A stretch of DNA of 64,000 nucleotides, taken from Sipunculus nudus. Lineage: Eukaryota; Annelida; Sipuncula; Golfingiida; Sipunculidae. The stretch covers positions 2,354,479 to 2,418,478 of the forward strand of contig CM049321.1 of the NCBI GenBank assembly GCA_026874595.1, given 5' to 3'. Made by a program: the position numbers and the translations under genes. Of this stretch, positions 47,908-60,406 are shown one piece after another; position 1 is the stretch's first letter, and each line of letters opens with the position of its first letter. The notes beneath the pieces were generated by a model. That model ran no database searches and was not told where the DNA came from. It worked only from the letters and a program-made list of their open reading frames with translations.

Positions 47908-48061
47908 ATTTTTTTTCCAATTATGACAGAATATTTGAAGTTAAACTATGTCTTATGAATGAACCAAGACGGCGGGTAATGTTACAGTTGAGTGAGAGTG
48001 ATGAGTCCGACAGGAACAATCAGTAGTATATAACATTTCACGATGAACTACCTTTAGTGAA

Positions 48062-48106
<45 letters not shown>

Positions 48107-49675
48107 AGTGCATTACTTGCGATTTTGCACTAAATACTTCAAAACCGATGAATAAATTTTTTTTTGCAAAAACGTTAATATTTGTGGGACAAAACATAGT
48201 AAATCATTCAGTTTATATAAAGTTGTTCAAATTTTTAGTTCAAATTACTATGTGACAGGTCCACATTATACCTAAATTAGAAATAAAGGGAGAGTTGTAG
48301 AAATGGTAACCATTAGGGTATATGAATGAGAAGGGAAAGTAAGAAGGATCGTGATACCAAGGAAGAATTTAAACAAGGGGTGTCATTATAACAGAGAGGT
48401 GTTATAGCGTGAATTCGCTTGGTTGTTAAGTTCTTATGGACATTAAGCTTTCAATACAATACTGCCGAAAGAAACAATATATTCGAGCATTATAATGAGC
48501 TGTGTCGTGACACCGCTATAGGAGGTGACACAATATTTAATTACATTTGTGCAATGCAGATTTTGCACAAAAATGTCGGTCGGCTGATATCAACAATGTG
48601 TAAACATCTCACGTTCTTTCAGAAGAAACCAGTCCAATTTTAATAATCGCAGAGAATCGATCCACTATCTTCTACGAAGGATTGAAGAGCCGTATTGCAG
48701 ATTTTCAGCCGTATCTTAATCCCAAATTTAGATCAAATATAAGCAAAATTTTCCATCATGGGCTGAAAAATGTTGTTGAGGCTTCTTGTTTGAGAATAAG
48801 AAGGAAAAGCGATGGCAAAACCGACAATATTCGACCGCGCTAATGATAAAGTTCTATAAAATTTTAAATATCGTGTTAATTATCCTAGAGAAAAGCAGAT
48901 GGGAGCAGCATTTAGTCGTAATTAAAAGAGAAGATTACCTTAAATTGAGAAGATACTGGACAATAAGAATAATTTCAGATGAGTAGATTATAAAAAAAGA
49001 AACCTGCCTCAGTTCTCGATGGCAACGTCTTCAGGTTGGAAGTTCAGGCAGAGAGCTTGCGGGACAAATACACTGGATAATTATGTTATATTTGCTTTAG
49101 AAAACGGAGGCCGGCACTTTCAACTTAATTATTCTAAAAGTGGATGCCTGAATATTGCTCTTGATGAAAAAATAGCCTTTATTTACGTCATTAATACGAA
49201 GTTTAAAAACTTTGTATATAAAGCAATGGCACAGTAATTATGTATATATTAGTATATTATTGGTTTGATTGATATATTTGTGGAGGTCAAGGTCTTCATT
49301 ATTAAGTTTACAGCATTATTATGTAGAAATTTCATCCGTTAATTGATATCAAGAGGGGCTTTCGCATTTTTGATAGAAATGTATTCAGTACTGCGGTATG
49401 GTATAAGGTAGTTCCTTTGTTAGGTTACCAAGCGTTATGTGAGAACCAGCCAATTATGTTACGTTTCATTTTTTTAAAAAGTTCATAGAACATCATAACT
49501 TCATTTTTTTAATACTTTTAAGAGATCAAATTTCACATATATCTTCCTTCTGTTAATCATCGCATGTGGCACCCTCATACCTCTTGATGCAATTTTTCAG
49601 CTAACTAAATGACAGAATGCACGCTAACTTTTGAGTGCTTATAATTTCTCACATAACATGATTTAGGCCCTAAGT
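47908..49675 (+). repeat. Unclassified ~1.7-kb repeat, direct copy
   Basis: Reverse complement of 34,560-36,225 and sibling of 59,790-60,405. Contains a (TA)n tract (48,064-48,103) where the inverted copy has only ATATATACATATAT, so the microsatellite expanded in this copy. Short frames at 48,419-48,643, 48,786-48,986 and 49,019-49,237 are not shared intact with the other copies. Confidence 0.75.
48064..48103. repeat. (TA)n microsatellite
   Basis: About 19 TA repeats inside the unclassified repeat. Confidence 0.97.
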
Positions 49676-49887
49676 GCCAAACAAGAAGTCAATTTAGATT
49701 TTCGTTTGGTGCCAAAAATCTCATATAGTTATTAGTTGTTCTTTGAAGGACAAATTTTCAAGAACCTTCTAGTCTGCAGCGTGATTTTAATTCATAAGGA
49801 TATTCTTCACCGGATTTCGAAACTAATCACTGGTAACCCGGGACTAACCCTACAATAGATGAAGAGGGCTAAATACTACTATGTTTG

Positions 49888-49925
<38 letters not shown>

Positions 49926-50109
49926 ATATATATATATATATTTGGCAGAACAGATCTCTTACAAGAAAAACCAAACGCCATACTTCAGACCAAAGATTTT
50001 CTACCTGTCTTTTGGTAAACAACGAATGTTTCTTTGCAACACATCTGTTTACATACTCAACAACTCCGGGTAAATATACTTTTCCTAATGACAGATTTGC
50101 ACAGGTTTC
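49676..50109. other. Unassigned sequence with (TA)n
   Basis: Contains a TA tract at 49,892-49,941 with one interruption (TTTAATA). Nothing else supported. Confidence 0.6.
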
Positions 50110-52059
50110 TGTCTCTTTCGTGTCATTTTAAGGCTTACAATTAGATACAAAATTAAAATCAATCAGATGATAAATATCCTTGTGGAATATGAACCTTAAC
50201 TGTACTTACACTAAAAGCTTCGTCTTAAACAATATTCCGACCGCTTCGCGGGTTTTGCTCTGCTGCACGCGTCTTACTCCTTGCTTGTTTTTTTTATTTG
50301 TGATATATAAAATAAAAAAGATAAGGGGACCTTGATATGAATTTTATTTCAGGTAATTATATGTCTCATTGAGAAGCTGAAACGGAAATGCAGGACTGAT
50401 AAAAGGTTACTATGTTGTTTGAATGTGAGCTGTAATAAAGGTAATATATTTATTTGGGATTATTTTTGCCAGCAATACTTGAGTGTTTGATGGTGCCCGA
50501 GTCTTAATATATTAAAAATATAGTTACCGTTTGATCGTTTAAAACATATATATTGATTTGCTTTCTATCACTTTGACAATGTTGGAGTATTTCTGGATAG
50601 CTGCAGCCGACATGTTCTGTTACTTGGGAGTTCCAACTGGTGGACACTTCAGATATTGGTGAACTATTCCATCACTCCATGTGCCCCGACAAGTGGCGGA
50701 ATATTGATTTTAGGAAAATTTGTAAAGGATCCGCAGAAAAAAGCATTTCAGCTGAAATAGGTTTATATCACCATGAAAGGGGTAGGGCTCGATAGAGTGT
50801 GTAATTTAAACCAAGTATCACATAGTATTGGCTCTCTGGTCAATGGCCGTGGATGTCACTGTTTTCTACTCTGTATGTTGTGGGTGTGCTATAACATTCA
50901 GTCTATTGCATTTAAGAATATCTATCCGCAAGCTTTAGACCATATATATTTGATGTATGCATTATTTTCTGCAAACTCAATTTGTCCTGAGGAAAGGAAC
51001 AACAGACCTGTGCTATGAGGGTTAGTAAACACCAGCTATTGTCTAATTAACGGAGCCCTCTGTGATTCATATATCTGAGCACTGAACAGGGTAATGAAGG
51101 TAGGCTGTTATAGATCAAGCATGATTCCCCATTCAAATTAAAAATTATTTAAATGTAAAGAATTAAAATGTCAGCTTAGCTCACGAAATGTTCATCGCAT
51201 TTTGATTGCATTTTAAAGCAAAACTCAGGTTTCACATTGTGGCTAATACATTACATTTTGTTTTATTTATGTTTTGTATTTGACCCCATACGGTATTAAT
51301 ATCAGACTTCGCTATTTATTAAGAAAATTATATAGTTTCAACATAAGGTTGAGATAGGCTTTCATTTTTGGCTACATTCGGCTGCGCTTATAGCATATGT
51401 TCCGGGATTATACCAGTGTCCCCCATTTAGATAAATGTATGCACAAAGGGGCCAATTCTATGAATGACGGTGAGAGTAGGACCGTTTTTCAAAAGGACAT
51501 TTCTGATAACAATGGCCGGAAGTCGCATCATAAGTCTTATTAGACAAATCATGGATGTTTGTCGCAGGTAAGAGTCTCATGATGTGGGGGCAAGAATTAA
51601 ATTCATTCGATTTTTATTGTCTGTTAGGCCTCTCTGAATGCAATTAGCTGTGCAAATATACTGTTTCCCGTTTTTCACTTAACCATGGGAGACAAACGTC
51701 GCTGAAACTCTTTTGATTAAGTAAGGAAAACCTGCAGGTGATGAGATAAAGGAGAATGAAATTCGAGTCATTTCGAATATAACTTGACACATGGATAATA
51801 TGATGAACAAAAATGCCAATCGCCCCAGACAATCCAAATAAGGACTGCGTAATTTCTTTAATATTAGGATAATTTTTACCAATGGTAGGCCCTTGAGTAG
51901 TCAATTCGTAAATGACTGTAATTAATCGATCTGTCATTTAAATCAAAGCAATCAGAAGTAAGAACATATTGCATCCGGATTTTTTTATATGTTTATTTTT
52001 TTGTGGACTTTTATTTTAAAATGATCGCGCATCTATCTAACTAACTCAGCGAGGCCTGC

Positions 52060-52190
52060 ACAAAATGAACTTTAGAATTACCTCGTAACATTACCGGATC
52101 TGTCCTGTGACGTGGTTAAGGCTCATAATACCAGGATGATTACTTCAGGGTAGTTTACATCTCCAGGTTTCACCGTTGTTTTCGGATGTT
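52060..52190. repeat. Diverged block Z fragment
   Basis: GAATTACCTCGTAACATTAC, then CCAGGATGATTACTTCAG and CATCTCCAGGTTTCACCGTT follow block Z order (11,160-11,265; 26,695-26,800). This shows Z also exists outside the ~18-kb unit. Confidence 0.6.
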
Positions 52191-53181
52191 TGTTTCTAAG
52201 TACCAAAAAAAATCTGCTCTTCTCGTGACTTATTTCGGTTTATTAATTTTGCTTTTGTGAGCTGCTAATTCCGTTTACATTCTTGCATCGTTTTTTGTAT
52301 CGCTGAATTGTTCGCGAGGTTGTATATTCGTTGACTGAGCGGATCTGTCGCTTGCAGGGAATGTCGTGTTGTTGATATGATCATAGCACAAGGTTGTTCG
52401 TGACATCGTTCTTGTTATTGATTTGGTAGAGATTTTCATTAGAGCGGATGGGCGTGTTGACTGGTGTTAGGCTGGAATTACATTAATCTGTAAGGTGCTG
52501 GAAACTTTTAATCAGACGGATTCTGCTGAATTACGCCTTGGCTAGATCCTTTGAGGTAGTCAACGATTTTGGTATATCGCCATACAATATACAAACGCAT
52601 TTTTTCATATCTATGTCCTGTAATGTTGATTATAAAATAAATAATTTATACATTTAATAATAATAAATAACTTTCATATTCTCAATGAAAAGAAATGCAG
52701 ATTTATTTTTGATCAAATGCTTTCAAAGTACATGTTTTCAAAGTATTGTATATTAATCTACAGGAACCGCAACAGCAGTAATGATAGGTTTAAAATCAAA
52801 GCAATGGCACGACATGGGTAGCAGCTATCAGCTGGCGACCAGTAAATTATAACCATTTAATTCAACTTAATATTTTAAAAAGACAGGCCCCGGTTCTGAC
52901 TGCTACTCTTCAAGAAATCTATAGGCCTGATGTTCAGGTTAGGTGAACATATTCCACGTGTGTTTGTTGTGTGAATGGAGGATTTCATTCAGATCCCAGG
53001 CTTTGCCCTGATTTGATTGGCTCTTACATATGTGACATCATAGACTGGATTTATCAACAACTCAGATCGAGTAATGCATGTTCATTTTATTCCCTCCTGA
53101 AAATTTGGGACTGGCAGTGGCAGAAATATTGTGCTTTCACTGAGATCTAAAGATTTTAGTTACAGGGGATTTCTCAGTATG

Positions 53182-53189
53182 TGACGTCA
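53182..53189. promoter_or_regulatory. Perfect CRE palindrome TGACGTCA
   Basis: A consensus cAMP-response/ATF site in a GC-richer stretch, with an inverted CCAAT (GATTGGCT) about 160 bases upstream at 53,016. No TATA box or gene is associated, so it may be chance. Confidence 0.4.
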
Positions 53190-55200
53190 CTGCCGAGTTG
53201 ACAGTGCTCATAGATGTGCCAATAGTTTTTGAACAAATCCCATAACCTCATGTTTTTTTTTGTAGAAAAATAGACAGGAACTGGACTCATTTTATGTAAA
53301 ATCTATATTAATATTTGTTTCACAGGCAACTATGTTACATGTATATAATAATATAATGAGATTTTGAAAATGTTTTCTTGACCTTTACTGATGAAACAAA
53401 TGATAATTATCAACTATATTTCCATAAATGAGAGTTTAAATGCTACCATATAACTTGTTTTTCTTATAATTTTTTAAAATAATTCATATATATATATATA
53501 TAAATATATAATTTCATATACTGAAAAATATATTTTTTTTAAATATGTACGTCCGTTTCTGTGACGTTACCTTGGGATTGAGTGGGCATTTGTCACAAGC
53601 GCGATCAGGTTAACAGCTTTTAAAGTGAATGGTTCAATGGACCACAATACGTATTAAAGTCTTAGTTTATGACTTTTGGAGTGGATAAAAATGTAATTTT
53701 TTCTCTATTCCATTGTTCTAAGTGCAATTCGACAGGGCTTTGATAAGTAATTTCACTTACTTAAACCAGAATTCTTCAGGCAAAACATACGAACAGGTAA
53801 AGCTATTATGGAACCAGTTCGCTCAAAGAATGAGTTAAAAGGGATAATCTGTGTCAAAGTAAAATTTTATTGAGACCACCATTTAACTTCAAAGGTATCA
53901 TCAATCAGAGACACCTTGACTTGATTACGGTAATGATTGTAAAGAAACGTTTATTCCTCGCAAAGATCTGTTTTAGTTAGCAACCTGATGTCCCTGTTTT
54001 GCCGATCAAATTAATATTGGTTGACATGGCCAACGTGGATCCCTACGGCCAGTCCTTGCAATTCCGATATAGAGAGGAACATATTGACTTTATTTAACTC
54101 GATCCAACAGGCTCTCTCAGTATAGCACCATCGTTGTCAAGGCAGAATTTTCTTCTGAACAAGAACATAGATTCAAATGAGTGTTTAATCTAAAATTAGA
54201 GACTTAGATAAATTTTAATCCATTATTGATTGCAGTCCATGGAACAAATTATGTTTCATCACCGTTGTCTATGACTTAACACGTATTACACACTTATAAT
54301 ATTGTATATTTGCAATATGATAAGATAGCAGTGTCTTCCAGTCTAATGTTAAAACCCAAACCTGAGAAACATTAAAAAAGCTCGGTGTTCGTCCAATAAT
54401 TTTTATATCGACGGTAATACCAGACAGCTTGTGGTGATCAAAAGTAACACTACTTTATATTAAGTGGTTCATTTAAACGCTGTGACGTACAGGTCTTTAC
54501 TATAGTTTGAAAAAATATAAAAACCATATAAGTTCCATTGTCTTAGTTTCATTAGACCTGTCCTTAATGTTATTGACCTTATGTAGCCAACTGAATCGAA
54601 ACAATTGGTCAGGGAAAGTTTATATTGGACTAGATCACTGTGACTTGAATCTAACTACTAATCAATAGTGAACAATCACAAAACAAGGGCTCCTTGACAC
54701 TCAGTGCCAAAGTAAAGTCGATGGCGACCATCGATTTAATTAGCTTTAATCACGTTAAACTGCAAGGCCCTAATGACTGTGAAGATGGGTTTATTTTTAT
54801 GGACGCATCGATTCTAGAAAGCTACGAAATGCTCCAGTTGGCTTACCAACTCTCAGTTGATCTCAGGGGCAAGTTCTTGTACATTCAATCTCGTGCAAAA
54901 TATGTTAAGGTAAACTATTGTCATTAGGGAATGTTACAGTTTATGCTGTACATAATAACTGTTCTGATGTTTGATAAATTAATAATAATTTCGTCTGCAC
55001 AAATCCAGTTGATCAATTAAATGTTAAGGTCTGATACGAGTTGTGGTTGAGTAACGGACATGAGTGAGTGGACGACAGAAATTACATACATATATGTGGT
55101 GAGATCAGATCAAGAGATCTTTTCCTCTTTATTTATTTTCATATAGGTCGTCTCCCCAATCTCATGTAATTTGTATCCATAGCTATGTACATCGGCTCTC

Positions 55201-56199
55201 TGATTAAAACTCATCGCTCTGAGCACTGAACACAGAGACGCTACTACGCCGTTATGAAATAAACGAACCATTATCCCCATATAACTTCAAAATTTTCAAT
55301 ATATTAATTGTTCACAAAATATCAATTTAAAAATATATAATTTTTAATACGCAATTGCATTCGATATGTATATCTTTTTACTGATATCTTAATATATGAT
55401 GCATAATGCATCAGTTTTCATTGTGCTTAATACATTTTAATTTTGTTTTGTATTTGGTAGCATACGCTAAAGCTTTTACACTCTGCTGTTTTAACACTTA
55501 TTTTGTGCTTAGAGGATTTGTTTCGGCAGAGTACATAAGCGCTATTGTGCCAGTGTCAACAATCATATGGTCTACAATGGTAGTGGAGCCATGTTTCCGA
55601 AGATTTAACATATCATATAATGCACTTGGTAAAATATCATCGTACGTTCATTGTCAGTTTGCCCTCCAAGAATGTTTTTATTCCGTGGAATATATTTATT
55701 TTAGTTTTCCGCTTAACTGTGCAAGACCTTACGGTACTAATAAAGAGGAACATTGTTATATTATTTTGTTTACCTTTTGTTGTTCAGGAAATATGAAGTC
55801 ATTTTCCCTTTACTAAATACTTAAGACTCCTTCTTGTCTGTGCGTCAAAGTCCAAATGTAGTACGGGTACATTCTTACCCTACATGCTGATATATCAATT
55901 GTATAAATCGGTCATAATCTGCATTTCAAATTCAGACCCCTAGATTAGAGGGATTATGGTAATTGAATATATTGAAACAGAGTAGAAAACGTAAAACAGA
56001 GGTCAAAGTGTGGTTAAAGTTATAATAATCAGACCCGCTAACGAGCCCATCGGTACAGGGTAAATAGTGGAACTGTCCCATATGCATATCTAACAACAAG
56101 AGTTGTTTTGATGTCTATTAGTATTTCATAAATGCTTCTTTTTCTGAAATACAATAAATATTAATTATGTTTGGCAAACGACATGTAAATTGTTAAAAA
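55201..56199. other. Unassigned sequence
   Basis: About 55,400-55,480 weakly resembles 51,230-51,300 and 61,910-61,980. An open frame of 136 codons (55,406-55,816, plus) has no recognisable domain and no paralogue support. No feature called. Confidence 0.5.
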
Positions 56200-56330
56200 T
56201 AATGCTTTTGATGCATACCTTTGCTTGGACATCCCTAGATGTCAAGATCTGGAAGATTCTAGGCCCAACAGTAATGTTTTGTATTCTGTCTGACATACTT
56301 GGTGCTTAAAATGCTTTTGGCCAGTAATAT

Positions 56331-56345
56331 AGGTCACTATGACCT
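56331..56345. promoter_or_regulatory. ERE-like palindrome 1
   Basis: AGGTCACTATGACCT is a perfect AGGTCAnnnTGACCT palindrome, the consensus for steroid-type nuclear receptors of the estrogen-receptor group. Any function here is inference. Confidence 0.6.
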
Positions 56346-56557
56346 AATTAAAGGTTTTCATGAAGATTGACCAAAATGTTTTGGCCGGTAAATATAGGTC
56401 AGTCACCATGACTTAATTTCAGCTTTCCCATGGAGAGTTCCGAAGACTTTCCTGAATAAACCTTTAAAAACATTCTAGGATAAGCGGATTCAATTTATGC
56501 CTATCTGATTTTCATAGTGCTAAAAATTATGTTTTTTGCCGACAGTTAACAAAATAT

Positions 56558-56572
56558 AGGTCACCCTGACCT
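56558..56572. promoter_or_regulatory. ERE-like palindrome 2
   Basis: AGGTCACCCTGACCT is again a perfect 15-bp consensus, 227 bp after the first. Confidence 0.6.
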
Positions 56573-56715
56573 TATTTCAGTTTTCCATGCAGATTTATCA
56601 GGGTCCTGCCTAAATGTTACGTCGGGAGATTCTAGGCCTAGCGGACACAATTTGTCCGTCGTTTGACTGACTTGGTGCTCAAAATCAACTTTTCAGCCTG
56701 CAGTTTGCAAAATAA

Positions 56716-56730
56716 AGGTCACCATGACCA
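56716..56730. promoter_or_regulatory. ERE-like palindrome 3
   Basis: AGGTCACCATGACCA has a perfect 13-bp core GGTCAnnnTGACC with one outer mismatch, 158 bp after the second. Confidence 0.55.
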
Positions 56731-57660
56731 AATTTCAGGTTTCCAAGGAGACTGGCCTAGGATATCACTGCAATAAGTTTCTTCTAGGACTAACGGTTTC
56801 ATTTTGCGCCCTGTTAACTGACGGATTGCTTCATCCGATGGTCACGAAAAAAAGGAGAAAAAACTGCGTGAAAAATTAGAAAAATACAAGTGACGCCACC
56901 TGTCTTCAGGAAATGATGAAAAACTCAATGATCAATATATATGGAATGAAACATGGCAATCAGTGTATTAATTATACAGATTCTGGAGCATTTGGATTTT
57001 TTTTTTATTATTCGGAGGGTACTTTTGAGCCCATATCTCTGAGGATATAGGCTACAGTAACCTCAGTTCGAGTTTCCTAGGAGATTTTAATGGACCTCCA
57101 TTGATATCACGTTAAAAGACTCTAGGCTAAGCGGAATATTATTTGTGCCGTATCTGACAGACTGAGTGCTCAAACCCATGTTTTCAACCTGCAGATTGCA
57201 ACATAATTTTAGGTTTACAAGGGACTGGCCTAGAACCTCCCTTGATGTACAGAGAGAGATTTCTAGTTCGTACTGTTACAATTTGTGCCATATAAATGGA
57301 CTACCTGCTGAAAAAAATGCGTAAAAATTAGGAAATACAGGTAGTGACAACAGTCTTCAGGGAATAATTAAACGCCAATTGAATAATATATATGGAATGA
57401 ATCATGGCGATCAATGCATTAGTTATCAAATTTTTTATTATTCTCGGGGTTATTTACGAGTCCCGTAGCTCGGAAGATATAAGTCACAGTGACCTAATTT
57501 CAAGTTTCCAGGATATTTTTTTATGGAACATGGATTTCTAGTTAGAAGTTCCTAGGTCCAGCGGTTGTGAATTGAGCCGTATTAACGGACAGACGGACAT
57601 ACAGACGGACGGACGAGGATTGATCACTATAGCTCAGATGTCTTTCAGTCAGCTGAGCAA

Positions 57661-58418
57661 ATATATCGCATTACTGAGAAACAAATGCAAGTAAGAATGA
57701 TTTTCCAAGCGGGTTGCTGCTCTGTAAAATCATAGCTTCACCTATGAAATTACTGATGGTGTAAAAAATTTTTGTTTATATCTATTTGAAGGGCGGCTAT
57801 TTTTAATAAATGCTTGAGTTATAAGAACCAGGAAGGCGTTAATAACAATATTAATGCACCGACGTATCTTACTCTGTCTCCTTTTTGTGACATGAAAATA
57901 AATGGGGAGTGATGAAGAAACACCATTAACTGTTAAAATGACCAGGATTTTTTTATATACATAGCTTATATTTTATTATCATAGGGGCTTGAAGCTAACG
58001 AGTGAGGAACTTTTATATCATTCTACGAATAGTTAATGGATGGGGGAAGGAGGAAATGTCTAATTTTTATTAAATATCTCACATATAATTTTTCGTTTCA
58101 CCTAACATTGCCACAAATATGTGAATCTAGATCTGAAAACTTTAAATCACTTCTCAAATTTAATGCCATTTTCATTATGCATCACTTCTTGTGCCATATC
58201 TTCGTCAAGTCCATTTTGTTTTTTACATAAGCTCTTTCCTCATTCTTCTCCACCTATAATGATATCTCAAATGACGCTTAATAAATGTTTAACCTGCACT
58301 ACAGCCGTCATCTTCATGCGGATATAATATAATATATTCATGTAACTCAGTGGAAGCTATAGCAAAAAAGTTTAGAAGCAATGATTATAGAAAATAGTAG
58401 AAAATAATACATCATAAT
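57661..58418. other. Unassigned AT-rich sequence
   Basis: No supported feature. Overlapping short plus-strand frames at 58,036-58,327 look like chance. Confidence 0.5.
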
Positions 58419-58458
58419 AATCATCATCGTTATTATCATCATCATCATCATCAATATC
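58419..58458. repeat. (ATC)n trinucleotide repeat
   Basis: Imperfect run of ATC/ATT units, purest at 58,435-58,453. Confidence 0.95.
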
Positions 58459-59789
58459 ACCCTTAACGATATTTAACATGGCGCTAACAAAGGTTCTTTA
58501 TTGTGCAAAAACCCGAAACCACTTCCTTTTTAGATATTATCAGTCTTAGAAATTCAATGCCGATTCAGAAAGCCTTTAATCCAAATATTATTTCGTCTTT
58601 ACCGTTTCCGTCGGTAAAATCAAAACATTTCATAATTGAGGGGACTACTTTTATTTCAGTTACACTATACATTAACGCTAGGGAAGCATACTTTTAGTAC
58701 ATATTATCTGTTATGTTGTCACTGCGTGTCGTTACTAACTACGTAAGTGAATTTTAAAATATCATTGATCGTGGGATTCGAGAATGTTAAAAGAGAAACG
58801 TTGTTGGCCTTGCTCCATTCCATCTGTCGGGCGTTTGGTAATTAATGGCACATGCGTCCAGGGAAAGGTATTATTTGGCCCGTTCACTGAAACGTGACTC
58901 CCAACTGGATGTTTTTCTGGAGTACAGTGTCACAGAGAGGGAATTCTGGGACACTCAGTATCAAAGTAGAAATCGATACTCACCGTAATTCAATAACGAA
59001 GACTCCTCAGTCTGAAAAGCTGAGCTTTAATCATAGTAATCTACATGGCCCTTATGTAGGGGGGGGGGGGACATATTTGTCACAAAGAACATATTGTAAT
59101 TAGCAGCTTAAAGGTTTACATAGTAGCAATGATTTATAGCATGGCAAATAAACACAATGTTATACTAATAACGATAAATGCAAGATTCTCTATGTTGAGG
59201 CTTTTGGATAGATGTAAGACCTTCTAAATTAAAGAAGAGTGTCTGAGATCCCTAATGACATTTTAACTCTGGTAATTCAAAGTTTTCTTTAATTTATGGA
59301 AACACAAGTTATCCGTATAGCGGTGGTCTGATCAGTATTACGATATCTGTTACAGAAGTTCCAGACCAGCACAGGCAGCCATTCAACCTGCAACTAATGT
59401 CAAAATTCAGTTTGCTGTTGAGAGCAAAGACAAGTACCTTCTAAGCTAAATATAGATAAAAAATAAAATCTCCTACTCTTGTGTCAGCCTCATACTGCCT
59501 GTGCAAATATCCTTGTGGATATTCCAGAAGTCCACTTGCTCTGGATTTATCTTGACAGTAATAAAAACTCGATACCGTTATCGTCACTTTTACAGTTAAC
59601 TTGAACGCTGTGTTTGTTGAAAACAGCTTTTTTTTTCTAGACATGTTTAACCGATATCTCGTTATTGATATCTTCGTGGTGCAGAGGTGGCCGTGTTACG
59701 GCTTGGTTGTACAATTACTTATTGACATAGGGCTTTCAATAACATAGTGCTTCACAAAAAAATTATAAGAAATTATAATAAGTTAGTCG
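58459..59789. other. Mostly unassigned; contains a segment D motif and poly-G
   Basis: CTCAGTATCAAAGTAGAAAT (58,954) and GAGCTTTAATCATAGTAATC resemble the repeated motif of segment D (54,700; 63,421). A run of 12 G lies at 59,059-59,070. No gene supported. Confidence 0.5.
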
Positions 59790-60405
59790 TTACACAGTTA
59801 AATGAGGTAAAAATTATTTAATAACAATATATGAAACATTTGCACAAGGATGTCGGTCGGCTAATATCACCGATGGGTTAAAATCTCAAGTTCTCTCAGA
59901 ATCCGGTCAAATTACATTAATTACAGGGAATTTCGATTTATTATCAAAAATAAAGAAGACTTATTACAGATTTCTATCCGTATCTCCATACCAATTTTAG
60001 ATCAAATATTAACTAAATCTTCCATTTGTGGATGAATTATGTTATTGATACCTCGTGTTCGGGAATAAGTACCTTACAAAATAGATGAGAGTGGCATCTG
60101 GTCGTAATTTAAAGCAAAAGTTATCTTGATTAGAGAAAATTTTGATGATAAAAATATATTCAAGTGAAAAGAAGATCATTTTTAAAGACACCTGTCTAAC
60201 ATCACAATGACATTTTTAGGTTGGACGTTCTGGCAGACAGCCTGCAGAAAAAAAACACACTCGATAATTAGGTTTGCTTCAGTGGCCGAAGACTGACACC
60301 TTTAACTTAATTATTCTAAAAGAGTAATGTCTATCGTGCTCTTGAGCCTTTTCGTACCACTATAGCAAAGGAGTTTGTGACTCTGTTAAAGAAATGAGTC
60401 ACAGT
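59790..60405 (+). repeat. Unclassified ~1.7-kb repeat, third partial copy
   Basis: CATTTGCACAAGGATGTCGG, TCGGCTAATATCACC, CAGATTTCTATCCGTATC, and TTTAACTTAATTATTCTAAA follow 48,545-49,145 in the same orientation. The copy ends where the Penelope-like fragment starts. Confidence 0.75.
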
Positions 60406-60406
60406 A

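Larger units (their letters stand above)
50110..55200. repeat. Duplicated segment D, copy 1
   Basis: Parts align directly with 60,840-64,000: GGCTTACAATTAGATACAAA, AATCAGATGATAA, CTGTTACTTGGGAGTT, ATCACCATGAAAGGG, AGTATTGGCTCTCTGGTCAA, ATGAATGACGGTGAGAGTAG, AATCAGGTTAACAGCT-like, TTCGCTCAAAG, and CTCAGTGCCAAAGTAAA. It is longer than copy 2. An open frame at 54,694-54,927 ends at a good donor-like AAGGTAAAC, but the same frame in copy 2 has an early stop, so I do not call a gene. Confidence 0.75.
56200..57660. repeat. Mollusc-type dispersed repeat with internal modules and GACG tail
   Basis: Built from recurring modules: a (A/T)TAGGTCAC..TGACCT unit, a TTTCC(A/C)(A/T)GGAGA unit, and GATTCTAGGCCTAGCGGAC/TCTAGGCTAAGCGGA units, each repeated several times between 56,320 and 57,560. 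Two stretches (AAAAACTGCGTGAAAAATTA, 56,859; AAAAATGCGTAAAAATTAGG, 57,314) repeat the same end, suggesting two full units. It closes with ACGGACAGACGGACATACAG (57,591-57,610) and GACGGACGGACGAGG. I associate this tail with bivalve and gastropod repeats. Non-coding. Confidence 0.6.

Noticed and set aside
54694-54927. Open frame ending at a donor-like AAGGTAAAC
   Set aside because: The equivalent frame in segment D copy 2 has an early stop, and no protein family is recognised.
55406-55816. 136-codon plus-strand open frame
   Set aside because: No domain, no paralogue support and composition like surrounding DNA.
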